Shown piece by piece: positions 47,227 to 54,934 of a stretch of 64,000 nucleotides of DNA (its first letter is position 1; each line of letters opens with the position of its first letter). Source of the stretch: CAWGUU01 sp963825765 (GTDB lineage: Bacteria > Actinomycetota > Acidimicrobiia > Acidimicrobiales > AC-14); contig CAWGUU010000014.1 of assembly GCA_963825765.1 (NCBI GenBank), positions 62,001 to 126,000 of the forward strand. The letters are read 5' to 3'. Below the pieces are notes generated by a model. That model was not told where the DNA came from. It did not search any database and saw only the letters and a program-made list of their open reading frames with translations. A program made the position numbers and the translations under genes.

Positions 47227-47826
47227 TTAGTCGGCGGACTCCGTCGAACGGTGAGACCCGGCGCCTGCGGGGGCCACTGGCGGCGGCGGGGATGCCTGGC
47301 CATGGGTCAGCCTGGCCAGGGTGGCCTGCTGCTGGATCAAGAGGTTGAGCACGCCGCGCAGCTCCCTGCCCATTCGGTCCACGGTCTCGCCGAGCTCCGA
47401 CAGCTGATGATCGTCGGGAGCCGCGGCTGCCGAACGGTTCGGGAGCTGCTCTTGCTGCTGGTTCAGCAGCTTGACCAATCCCCGTAGCTGGCGTCCCATC
47501 CGATCCATCGTGTCGTTGAGTGTCTGGAGCCGTTCGTCAGCGAGCGGGGCGACCTGCAGTGGCCCGGAGGGCACAGCCGGGATCCCGGCGCCGGCGGTGG
47601 CCGCGATCGCCGGCAGCACGGTGGTCGGGCGATGGCCGGGCGCCGTAGAGACTCCCTTTCGCGCCGGGCGGGGCTTCGGTCCAGCTGCCCACACGTCCTT
47701 GCAGCCACCGAAACGGCCGGCACAACCGATGCCGCATACCTCGCAGGCGCAGGACTGCCGACCGGCCATCATCGGATGGTCGCAGCTCGGGTCGATCCGG
47801 CAGCCGAATTCGGAGCACCAACCCAT
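47227..47826 (-). CDS. Cys-rich N-terminal domain protein, second copy
   Basis: A 199-residue protein. Residues 1-46 are the same module as in the protein at 14361, with no gap: C4, C15, H17, C26, C28, C31, C35, C42 and terminal DVW are shared, 23 of 46 positions are identical, and C9 is extra here. The rest differs: a Pro/Ala linker, then two copies of a 26-residue helical unit (residues 103-128 and 145-170; core DRMGRxLRGxxxLLxQQQ). ATG at 47826 is preceded at 5 nt by TAGCGT, so the message may be leaderless. It lies 31 bp downstream of the start-strand Wzc-type kinase gene end (47858) and is probably cotranscribed with it. Confidence 0.75.
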   Translation of the reverse strand: MGWCSEFGCRIDPSCDHPMMAGRQSCACEVCGIGCAGRFGGCKDVWAAGPKPRPARKGVSTAPGHRPTTVLPAIAATAGAGIPAVPSGPLQVAPLADERLQTLNDTMDRMGRQLRGLVKLLNQQQEQLPNRSAAAAPDDHQLSELGETVDRMGRELRGVLNLLIQQQATLARLTHGQASPPPPVAPAGAGSHRSTESAD

Positions 47827-47857
47827 GGGCGACGCTACCGCCGGGTCTCGTCGGCGC

Positions 47858-49519
47858 TCATGGCCGCACCTTGGCCTTGGAGGACTTCGAGGGCTTGGAG
47901 CCGTTGGATCCCTTGGTCTCGAGCACCGCCGGTTTGGAACTGTTGGGCCCGTCGGTGGCGTAGTAGTAGGCGTAGTTGTAGTTGCTGTAACCCTTCTTGA
48001 GGGAGACCCCGTTGAGGACGGCACCGACCAACGGCGCGTCAACCTGCTGGGCCATCTGCAGGGCGGTGGAAGCCTGCTTCCTCGTGGTCTTCCGGGCCGA
48101 GAACACCATGATGGCGGCGTCGGCCTGCCGGAACAGCACGAGGGCGTCGGTGACTGGAAGCACCGGCGGCGAGTCGATCAGCACGATGTCGGCTTCCGCC
48201 CTCAGCGCCGCGAACACCTCGGCGGTGCGCTCGGAGGAGAGAAGCTCGGAAGGGTTGGGCGGAAGGGGCCCCGACGGCAGGATCCGGAGCCTGCGAACAC
48301 CAGGGGCCTGCTGGAGCACGGCAGAGATGGGGCTGTCGCCCACGAGCAGCGATGTGAAGCCCGTCTCGTTGGACAGTCCGAAGAAATGGTGAAGGCGAGG
48401 ACGCCGCAGGTCGCAGTCGACGAGGATGACGCGTTGTCCGGCGGTGGCCAGGGCGACACCGAGATTGGTCAGGGTGGTCGTCTTGCCGTCGCCCGCACTG
48501 GGGCTCGTGATCTGCAGCGTCCCCATCGGCCTGTCGATGGCCACGAACTGGGTGGCCGTGCGCAAGGTGCGGTACGCCTCCGCCGGTAACGAGCGCGGCT
48601 CGTCCCGTGATACCAGCCAGGCCTCGTCGATGGTCTTCCACCTGTCCACCGACGGAATCAGCCCGAGGACAGGCACCGAGCCGGCGACACGCTCGAGCTC
48701 CTCCTTGGTCTTGAGCGTGTCGTCGAGGTACTCCACGAGGAACGCGAGGCCGATGCCGAGCAGCAAACCCACGAGAGTGGCCAGAACCGCACTTCGCGTC
48801 GGCGTCGGCTTGATCGGGGCCGTCGGAACTGTTGCCGTTCCCACGAGCTGGGCGCCGCCAGTGGCCAGGTTGGCGTCGACGGTCAGCTTGTCGAGAGTCT
48901 CCTTGAAGAGGGCCTGCTGTTCTACCAGCGCAGTTCGCTGGGCGCTCAGCGACTCACGGACCGCGGCCTGGTTGGGACTTGCGGCAGCCGCCACCTGGGC
49001 GTCCAAGTCGTCGATCTGCTTCTGGAAGCTTGTGACTTTCTCCTGGATCTCCTTGCCTGCGGTCAAGAGGCCGTCGACCGACTGTTTGCGCTTGAGATTG
49101 ATGTACGCCGTGGCGTAGGCGTTGGCGACCTCGGCCGCTCGCTTCGGATCCGTGCTGTCCGCGCTGACAGTGACGACGTCGGTGCGTCCGAGGGGTGACG
49201 CCGTCACCGTCGGTGCCGAGCCGAGCTGTCGCCGAACCTCCTCCTGAACCATCTGACTCTTGAGGACCTCGATCTCGGTCACGAGTGCCCGGTCGGGATC
49301 GACGCGCTGGCCGGTAGAAGGGTCGAAGGGTGACTCCGAGGCGCGAGCCTGGAGAAGCAGTCTTGCCGTGCCCCGATAAATCGGCTCCTGGAGGAACGAC
49401 GTCAGGAGCGACACTCCTACGACCACCAGCACCGTGAAGATGACAACCATCTTCCGGCGAGTGAGTACGCGCAGATAGTCGCGCAGCTCCAGCTCTGTTC
49501 CCGAACCTGCCTCCGGCAT
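47858..49519 (-). CDS. Wzc/CpsD-type polysaccharide tyrosine autokinase
   Basis: A 553-residue co-polymerase with fused BY-kinase. Wzz domain between two membrane helices (about 27-48 and 255-275, the latter followed by FLVEYLDDTLKTKEEL). Kinase: Walker A SPSAGDGKTTTLTNLG, A' VILVDCDLRRPR, B IVLIDSPPVLPVTD. C-terminal tyrosine cluster YSNYNYAYYY for autophosphorylation, then a Ser/Lys-rich tail. It controls chain length and export of the polymer. TAGGAT lies 6 nt before the ATG. The paralogue at 19219-20905 is frameshifted. Confidence 0.94.
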   Translation of the reverse strand: MPEAGSGTELELRDYLRVLTRRKMVVIFTVLVVVGVSLLTSFLQEPIYRGTARLLLQARASESPFDPSTGQRVDPDRALVTEIEVLKSQMVQEEVRRQLGSAPTVTASPLGRTDVVTVSADSTDPKRAAEVANAYATAYINLKRKQSVDGLLTAGKEIQEKVTSFQKQIDDLDAQVAAAASPNQAAVRESLSAQRTALVEQQALFKETLDKLTVDANLATGGAQLVGTATVPTAPIKPTPTRSAVLATLVGLLLGIGLAFLVEYLDDTLKTKEELERVAGSVPVLGLIPSVDRWKTIDEAWLVSRDEPRSLPAEAYRTLRTATQFVAIDRPMGTLQITSPSAGDGKTTTLTNLGVALATAGQRVILVDCDLRRPRLHHFFGLSNETGFTSLLVGDSPISAVLQQAPGVRRLRILPSGPLPPNPSELLSSERTAEVFAALRAEADIVLIDSPPVLPVTDALVLFRQADAAIMVFSARKTTRKQASTALQMAQQVDAPLVGAVLNGVSLKKGYSNYNYAYYYATDGPNSSKPAVLETKGSNGSKPSKSSKAKVRP

Positions 49520-49525
49520 CGACCT

Positions 49526-49531
49526 ATCCTA
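49526..49531 (-). promoter_or_regulatory. Putative leaderless -10 element of Wzc-type kinase
   Basis: TAGGAT on the minus strand, 6 nt before the ATG at 49519. Confidence 0.45.
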
Positions 49532-49583
49532 CCGGCGAGCCTGATGAAGGGCGACACAGCGGCGTTTCGCCGTCGATCCCGAG

Positions 49584-51443
49584 CTACGCGTCGACGATCT
49601 CCAGGGTGCAGAGGTGCCGCAGGTTCCCGACCAGCTCCCCCTGGGCGCAGGTGACGTCGATGGCGCGGCTTCGCGCCGGGTCGAGCGGCGGGACCTCGAC
49701 CTGCGAGATCAGCGGGTGCGCAGGCCGGACGTCGACCTCGCCGGCCCCCAGCAGAACCTCGTGCAGCTTCTCGCCCGGCCGCAGGCCGGTGAACTCGATG
49801 CTGACGGGCCGCTCCGAGCGAGCCGCGATCAGCCTGGCCACCTCTGCGATGGACACCGGCTTGCCCATGTCGAGGACAAGCGCCTCTCCCGGCCGCCCGA
49901 TGGCGCCGGCCTGGATCACCAGCTGCACGGCCTCCTCGACGGTCATGAAGAAGCGGGTGACGTCGGGGTCGGTGACGGTGACCGGCCCGCCGCGCTCGAC
50001 CTGGTTCTGGAAGGTGGTCAGCACCGAGCCGCGGCTGCCCAGGACGTTGCCGAACCTGACACTGAGGTACGCGGAGCCGGTGGTGGACGAGAAATGGCTG
50101 GTCAGGCGTTCGGTGATGCGCTTCGTGTAGCCCAGGACGCTGCACGGGTCGGCGGCCTTGTCGGTGGAGATGTTGACGAACCTGCTGACGCCGGCGGCTT
50201 CCGCCATCTCCAACAGGTCGAGCGTGCCCCACACGTTGGTCTTGACCGCCTCGGCCGGGTGGCGCTCGAGCATGGTCAGGTGCTTCAGGGCGGCGGCGTG
50301 GAAGACCACCTCGGGACGGTGCTTCAGCAGTGCCTCGCCCAGCGCCCGGCGGTCGCGGATGTCGACGAGTACCAGGTCAGGTGAGTCGAGGAGCGCCCGT
50401 CCCTCGATCCGGAGCTGCACGGCGTGGAGGGCGGACTCGTCACGGTCGAGCATGACGAGCTGCGCTGGCGCGAAACGGTAGATCTGGCGGCACAGCTCGG
50501 AGCCGATCGAGCCGCCCGCCCCTGTCACCAGGACCCTCTTGCCGCTCAGGTACTTGGCGATGGCGTCCAGGTCGGTGTGGATCTCGTGGCGCCCGAGCAG
50601 GTCGGCGGTGGTGACGTCGCGTATGTCGGCGACGTCGACCGTGCCCCCGAACAAGTCCCGGATGTGGGGGAGGACCTTGACGTCGAGGCCCGCCACGCGC
50701 CCCAGCTCGCTCAGCTCGGTGACCAGGTCGGCGCCCGCGCTGGGGACCGCGATGAGGAGGGTGTCGGCGTCGGTCTCCGCCGCCACCTCCACCAGCCGGG
50801 ACCGGTCCCCCAGGACGGGCACGCCCATGATGCGCAGCTTGCGCTTGGTGGGGTCGTCATCGAGGAGGGCGACCGGCAGGTAGGCGCTCTCCGAATCGCG
50901 GAGCAGGGCGGGAATGACCTGACCGGCGCCCTCGCCGGCGCCGAACACCAGCAGCCGGTGGCAGCTCTCGCCCGACGGGCGCCTCCGGCGCTCCATGGCG
51001 AGGCGCCAGCAGTAGCGCAGGCCGGCCATCTCCACCAGGGCGGTGACCGCTCCGATGAACGGGACACTGAGCGGGGCGAGCCGCGGGTCGAACATGGGGC
51101 TGAAGCCCGCCAGGAACATCGAGGTGAGCGCCGTGGCCTTGACCAACGAGTTCACCTCGTCGAAGCTGCCGAATCGGGAGCGTCCGGTGTAGGTGCCGAA
51201 CGCCAGACCGGCCAGAGCGTGGACGATGACCGCCGCCGGGATCAGTGTGAGGAGCCCGCTCAGCCTGGCGCTACTGTTGAAGTCGTACCGGAGGAGCGTG
51301 GCGAAAAGGAGGGCGCTGGCCCAGGCCACCCCGTCGACACCGGCTTGGACGAACCCGCGGTGATTGCCCAACCAGCGCATGGTCAGGTCCTGTGCTGCCG
51401 CCCTGATGTGTGGAGAGCGGGTCCGCTCACCGTCTGTGCCCAT
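49584..51443 (-). CDS. WbpM/CapD-like nucleotide-sugar 4,6-dehydratase
   Basis: A 619-residue membrane protein: four N-terminal helices, a first Rossmann domain (LLVFGAGEGAGQ), then the SDR domain with VLVTGAGGSIGSELCRQI, NISTDKAADPCSVLGYTKR and FGNVLGSRGSV. Members make UDP-4-keto-6-deoxy-HexNAc from UDP-GlcNAc. At the classical YxxxK tyrosine position the residue is Leu (LGYTK); WbpM-type enzymes have Met there, so absence of Tyr is consistent with this branch. GGAGG lies 3 nt before the ATG. The product could feed the DegT aminotransferase (18034-19188) to give a bacillosamine-like amino sugar. Confidence 0.92.
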   Translation of the reverse strand: MGTDGERTRSPHIRAAAQDLTMRWLGNHRGFVQAGVDGVAWASALLFATLLRYDFNSSARLSGLLTLIPAAVIVHALAGLAFGTYTGRSRFGSFDEVNSLVKATALTSMFLAGFSPMFDPRLAPLSVPFIGAVTALVEMAGLRYCWRLAMERRRRPSGESCHRLLVFGAGEGAGQVIPALLRDSESAYLPVALLDDDPTKRKLRIMGVPVLGDRSRLVEVAAETDADTLLIAVPSAGADLVTELSELGRVAGLDVKVLPHIRDLFGGTVDVADIRDVTTADLLGRHEIHTDLDAIAKYLSGKRVLVTGAGGSIGSELCRQIYRFAPAQLVMLDRDESALHAVQLRIEGRALLDSPDLVLVDIRDRRALGEALLKHRPEVVFHAAALKHLTMLERHPAEAVKTNVWGTLDLLEMAEAAGVSRFVNISTDKAADPCSVLGYTKRITERLTSHFSSTTGSAYLSVRFGNVLGSRGSVLTTFQNQVERGGPVTVTDPDVTRFFMTVEEAVQLVIQAGAIGRPGEALVLDMGKPVSIAEVARLIAARSERPVSIEFTGLRPGEKLHEVLLGAGEVDVRPAHPLISQVEVPPLDPARSRAIDVTCAQGELVGNLRHLCTLEIVDA

Positions 51444-51493
51444 CGTCCTCCGCCATCCCGCCGATCATGCCGCGAACAACCGATGCTAGCGGC

Positions 51494-52021
51494 TCACCTG
51501 CGGACCTTACAGACATCGGTCATGTATGCCTGGAGCCTCGCCGCCGAATTCGAGAACTCGGGCGTCTGGAAGGTGGCCAAGGCGGCGGGCGGCACCTTGG
51601 TGAGGTCGTAGTTGGCGCCGGCGATGGCAGTCACCGCCGTGGTGAAGCTGTCGGCGATCACTTTGACGTCGGGCTTGATCTCGGCCGGGGCGATGTCGAC
51701 AGCCCTGTGGATCGCCGCGTCCGCCTTCTCGAGGTCGGCCTTGAGCTGGGCTGTGCTACCGCCGGTGGCACCGCTGATGTCGGTGTTGAGGGTCTTGGCC
51801 AGGTCGCAGAACTCGGCGCTGCCCGCCCCCGTGAAGTTGGTGTCGATCGACTTGGTCGTGGTCAGCGGCGAGATGGTGGTGGTGGTGGCCTTCTTGTCCG
51901 AGCCACCGCACGCCGCCAGCGCGACCACGGCGACGATCCCCACCACGAGGAGGGTCAGGTCGGCCCGCCACGACCAGGGCCCTCTCACCGATGGCGAAGA
52001 GCTAGCAGACGTTGTTGACAT
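51494..52021 (-). CDS. Lipoprotein, tandem paralogue A
   Basis: A 175-residue predicted lipoprotein: hydrophobic segment and lipobox VALAACGGS, then a Thr-rich linker. The mature domain is helical with Cys at its ends (AEFCDLAKTL and MTDVCKVRR). The neighbour just upstream has the same plan (SFCVPAKAL ... YVNNVC, and Y-D-L followed by a helix then S-x-RL-x-x-Y), so the two are paralogues. No known family recognised. The ATG overlaps the neighbour's 3' end by 20 bp. Confidence 0.7.
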   Translation of the reverse strand: MSTTSASSSPSVRGPWSWRADLTLLVVGIVAVVALAACGGSDKKATTTTISPLTTTKSIDTNFTGAGSAEFCDLAKTLNTDISGATGGSTAQLKADLEKADAAIHRAVDIAPAEIKPDVKVIADSFTTAVTAIAGANYDLTKVPPAALATFQTPEFSNSAARLQAYMTDVCKVRR

Positions 52022-52481
52022 AGTCCCGAAGCCGTCCCGACGACGCCTTGACCTCAGGCGCGAGCAGTGGTTGGAAGGCCCCCACCGAGAGCCTGTTCAG
52101 ATCGTAGCCCGCAGCCTCCATCCCGACGAACAGCTGGCCGTAGGCGCCGACCAGGACCTCCACGTCGCCGAAGAGCTCAGGCGTGGAGGCGACGCGAGCA
52201 GTGTCGAAGGCCGACTGCGAACCGACGACGGCGGCACGAAGCTGATCGGGGCTCTTGGCCTCGCCCACCGCCACCAGCGAGGCGTCGAGGGCCTTGGCTG
52301 GAACGCAGAAGCTCGTGCCGGATCCGGTGCCGACGGGCCTGGTTGTGCTCGTGCCTGCCACTGCCGTGGTGGTGGGCCCGCCGGCGGGGTGACCGGGCTG
52401 GTCGGACTGGTTGCGGCAGCCCACCACGCCGACCGCGGCCACCACCAGGACGGCGACGAGCGCCGATCGTGCTCCGTTCAC
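52002..52481 (-). CDS. Lipoprotein, tandem paralogue B
   Basis: A 159-residue predicted lipoprotein from a GTG start: short signal with lipobox VGVVGCRNQ, Gly/Thr-rich linker, then the same helical domain as the gene downstream, framed by SFCVPAKAL and YVNNVC at the very end. Divergent from cysQ across 60 bp. Role unknown; surface location next to polysaccharide genes suggests envelope function. Confidence 0.7.
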   Translation of the reverse strand: MNGARSALVAVLVVAAVGVVGCRNQSDQPGHPAGGPTTTAVAGTSTTRPVGTGSGTSFCVPAKALDASLVAVGEAKSPDQLRAAVVGSQSAFDTARVASTPELFGDVEVLVGAYGQLFVGMEAAGYDLNRLSVGAFQPLLAPEVKASSGRLRDYVNNVC

Positions 52482-52528
52482 CGCCCCTCTCTACCATGCG
52501 GCATCCGAGCGACCCGGGCGGGGCCGGG

Positions 52529-52534
52529 TACCGT
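52529..52534 (+). promoter_or_regulatory. Putative leaderless -10 element of cysQ
   Basis: TACCGT, 7 nt before the GTG at 52542. Confidence 0.4.
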
Positions 52535-52541
52535 CGCCGGT

Positions 52542-53306
52542 GTGAACCGGGACCACGGGCCCGGCGACCACACCCTCGCTGCCGAGGTAGCCGCGGAGGC
52601 TGGCTCGCTGCTGCTCCGCCTCCGCCGGGAGCTGGGCGACGTGGCCCCTGTCGAGCTGGGCGGCCAGGGCGACAGGCAGTCGCACGCGCTGGTCGTCCGG
52701 CGCCTCGACGAGGTCCGCCCCGGGGACGCGGTGCTCTCCGAGGAGGCGGTCGACGACCCTGTCCGCCTCGGGGCGACGCGCGTCTGGATCGTCGACCCGC
52801 TGGATGGCACCCGGGAATACGCGGAGGGCAGGCACGATTGGGCCGTGCACGTGGCCCTGGTGGTCGACGGAGGGCTGGCGGCGGGGGCGGTGTCCGTTCC
52901 GTGCCTGTCGACGACCTTCTCGACCCGTCCCCCGCCGGTGGTCCCTCCCACGGAAGAGGGCAGGCCGCTGCGGATCGCGGTCAGCCGCACCCGGGCCCCG
53001 GCGGTCGCCACGGCCGTCGCTCGACGGCTCGGGGCCGAACTGGTGCCGATGGGGTCGGCCGGGTACAAGGCCATGGCCGTGGTGCGGGGCGAGGTCGACG
53101 CCTACCTGCACGCCGGGGGTATGTACGAGTGGGACAGCGCCGCCCCGGTGGCCGTGGCACTCGCCGCCGGCCTGCACGCGTCGCGCCTCGACGGCTCGCC
53201 TCTCCGCTACAACCGGCCCGACGCCTGGCTGCCCGACCTCGTCCTATGCCGGCCTGAGTTGGCCGGTATCGTGATCGAGGCAGCATCCGCCGCTTCCCAG
53301 GCCTGA
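52542..53306 (+). CDS. cysQ: 3'(2'),5'-bisphosphate nucleotidase CysQ-like
   Basis: A 254-residue inositol-monophosphatase-fold enzyme. Metal-binding motifs LSEEAVDDP, WIVDPLDGTREYAEG and, near the C-terminus, EWDSAAPVAVALAAGLHAS. It dephosphorylates 3'-phosphoadenosine 5'-phosphate, the by-product of PAPS-dependent sulfotransferases. GTG at 52542 is chosen because the domain begins there; the open frame upstream is antisense to the lipoprotein genes. First of four sulfate-activation genes in line. Confidence 0.85.
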   Translation: MNRDHGPGDHTLAAEVAAEAGSLLLRLRRELGDVAPVELGGQGDRQSHALVVRRLDEVRPGDAVLSEEAVDDPVRLGATRVWIVDPLDGTREYAEGRHDWAVHVALVVDGGLAAGAVSVPCLSTTFSTRPPPVVPPTEEGRPLRIAVSRTRAPAVATAVARRLGAELVPMGSAGYKAMAVVRGEVDAYLHAGGMYEWDSAAPVAVALAAGLHASRLDGSPLRYNRPDAWLPDLVLCRPELAGIVIEAASAASQA

Positions 53307-53385
53307 GGGCCCGCCACATTGCCCGCAACATTTGACGAGACATCCAGCGCCACAGGCGACGCATTGACCATCAGGCCGTAGACCC

Positions 53386-53949
53386 GTGGAACCCTCGCCT
53401 GACCCCGCCGCAAAACGGAGCGAAGGCCACCGTCTGGCCGATGGCCTCACCATCTGGCTTACGGGCCTGCCGTCGGCGGGCAAGACGACGATCGCCGACG
53501 CCCTGGCCCGGCGACTCCTGGCCGAGGGCTACCCGGTCGAGGTGCTCGACGGTGACGTCCTCCGGGACCTGCTCGGCCGTGACCTGGGCTTTTGCAAGGC
53601 CGATCGCGACGAGAACGTCCGCCGGGTCGGGTTCGTGGCGAACCTGCTCAGCCGCCACGGCGTGATCGCAATTTGCGCCCTGGTCTCGCCCTACCGGGCC
53701 ACCCGTGAGGAGGTCAGGATGCTGCACGGGCCCCGGTTCTTCGAGGTGCACGTGGCCACGCCATCGGAGGTCTGCGTCCACCGGGACGTGAAGGGCCTCT
53801 ACGTCCGCCAGAAGGTGGGCGAGATCAGCTGTCTCACCGGCGTGGACGACCCCTATGAGGCACCCCTACACCCCGAGCTGGTGGTACCCACGCACGAACA
53901 GACGGTCGAGGAGTCGGTCGAAGCCGTCTGGGCGGCCCTGCCAAGATGA
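53386..53949 (+). CDS. cysC: Adenylylsulfate kinase
   Basis: A 187-residue kinase making PAPS from APS. Walker A GLPSAGKTT, VLDGDVLRDLL, DRDENVRRVGFVA, and SPYRATREEVR are family marks. It starts with GTG. It is a separate gene, not fused to cysN. It lies between cysQ and cysD. Confidence 0.94.
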   Translation: MEPSPDPAAKRSEGHRLADGLTIWLTGLPSAGKTTIADALARRLLAEGYPVEVLDGDVLRDLLGRDLGFCKADRDENVRRVGFVANLLSRHGVIAICALVSPYRATREEVRMLHGPRFFEVHVATPSEVCVHRDVKGLYVRQKVGEISCLTGVDDPYEAPLHPELVVPTHEQTVEESVEAVWAALPR

Positions 53950-53961
53950 TGGCGGCCAGAC

Positions 53962-54003
53962 GAGCCCAGCTCGATGATCCCAGCTAGATGAGCCCAGCTA
54001 GAT
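53962..54003 (+). repeat. Three 14-bp tandem repeats at the cysD start
   Basis: Units 53962-53975, 53976-53989 and 53990-54003 (consensus gaGcCCAGCTaGAT) follow each other without gaps. The cysD ATG begins in the last two bases of the third unit; the second unit would give another ATG-AGC that stops after four codons. No Shine-Dalgarno is seen. Confidence 0.7.
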
Positions 54004-54934
54004 GAGCGTCTTCCCCCGAACCGACGTGCACCCCTACGAGCTGTCGCACCTCGACGCGCTCGAATCCGAGGCCATCTTCATCCTGCGCGAGGTGGCCGCC
54101 GAGCTGGAGCGGCCGGTGCTGCTGTTCAGCGGGGGCAAGGACTCCCTGGTGTTGCTGCGACTGGCCGAGAAGGCGTTCCGGCCGGCACGGTTCCCCTTCC
54201 CCGTCATGCACATCGACACCGGGCACAACTTCCCCGAGGTTCTCGACTTCCGCGATCGCAAGATGGCCGAGATCGGCGAGCGCCTGCTGGTGGCCAGCGT
54301 GCAGGATTCCATCGACGCCGGTCGGGCGGTGGAAGTCGGCGGTCCCCTGGCTTCGAGGAACCGGCTCCAGACCGTCACCCTGCTCGACGCCATAGAGCAG
54401 TACGGCTTCGACGCCTGCTTCGGCGGCGCCCGGCGCGACGAGGACAAGGCCCGGGCCAAGGAGCGGGTGTTCTCCTTCCGGGACGAGTTCGGGCAGTGGG
54501 ACCCCAAGAACCAGCGGCCGGAGCTGTGGTCGATCTACAACGGGCGGGTCCACAAGGGCGAGCACATCCGCGCCTTCCCCATCTCCAACTGGACCGAGCT
54601 CGATGTATGGCAGTACATCGCTCGTGAGGACCTCGAGCTTCCGTCGATCTACTACGCCCACCGCCGTGTGGTCGTCCCCCGGGACGGGATGCTCCTGGCC
54701 GTGGGCCCCGTGGTCGAGCCCCTTCCCCACGAGGAGCCGGCCGAGATGATGGTGCGCTTCCGCACGGTGGGCGACATGTCCTGCACCGGGGCGGTCGCGT
54801 CCTCGGCCACCACCGTCGAGGCCGTCATCGCCGAGGTCGCCTCCACCCGGATCACCGAGCGCGGAGCCACCCGGGCCGACGACAGGTTCTCCGAGGCCGC
54901 CATGGAGGACCGCAAGAAGGACGGGTACTTCTGA
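54002..54934 (+). CDS. cysD: Sulfate adenylyltransferase subunit 2
   Basis: A 310-residue PP-loop subunit making APS from ATP and sulfate with CysN. PP-loop LLFSGGKDSLVLL, MHIDTGHNFPEVLDFRD, CFGGARRDEDKARAKER and the C-terminal RKKDGYF are characteristic. The TGA shares one base with the cysN ATG. Confidence 0.96.
   Translation: MSVFPRTDVHPYELSHLDALESEAIFILREVAAELERPVLLFSGGKDSLVLLRLAEKAFRPARFPFPVMHIDTGHNFPEVLDFRDRKMAEIGERLLVASVQDSIDAGRAVEVGGPLASRNRLQTVTLLDAIEQYGFDACFGGARRDEDKARAKERVFSFRDEFGQWDPKNQRPELWSIYNGRVHKGEHIRAFPISNWTELDVWQYIAREDLELPSIYYAHRRVVVPRDGMLLAVGPVVEPLPHEEPAEMMVRFRTVGDMSCTGAVASSATTVEAVIAEVASTRITERGATRADDRFSEAAMEDRKKDGYF

Noticed and set aside
51612..52541. Long open frame leading into cysQ
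   Set aside because: It is antisense to two lipoprotein genes and Arg/Pro-rich; the CysQ domain begins at 52542.
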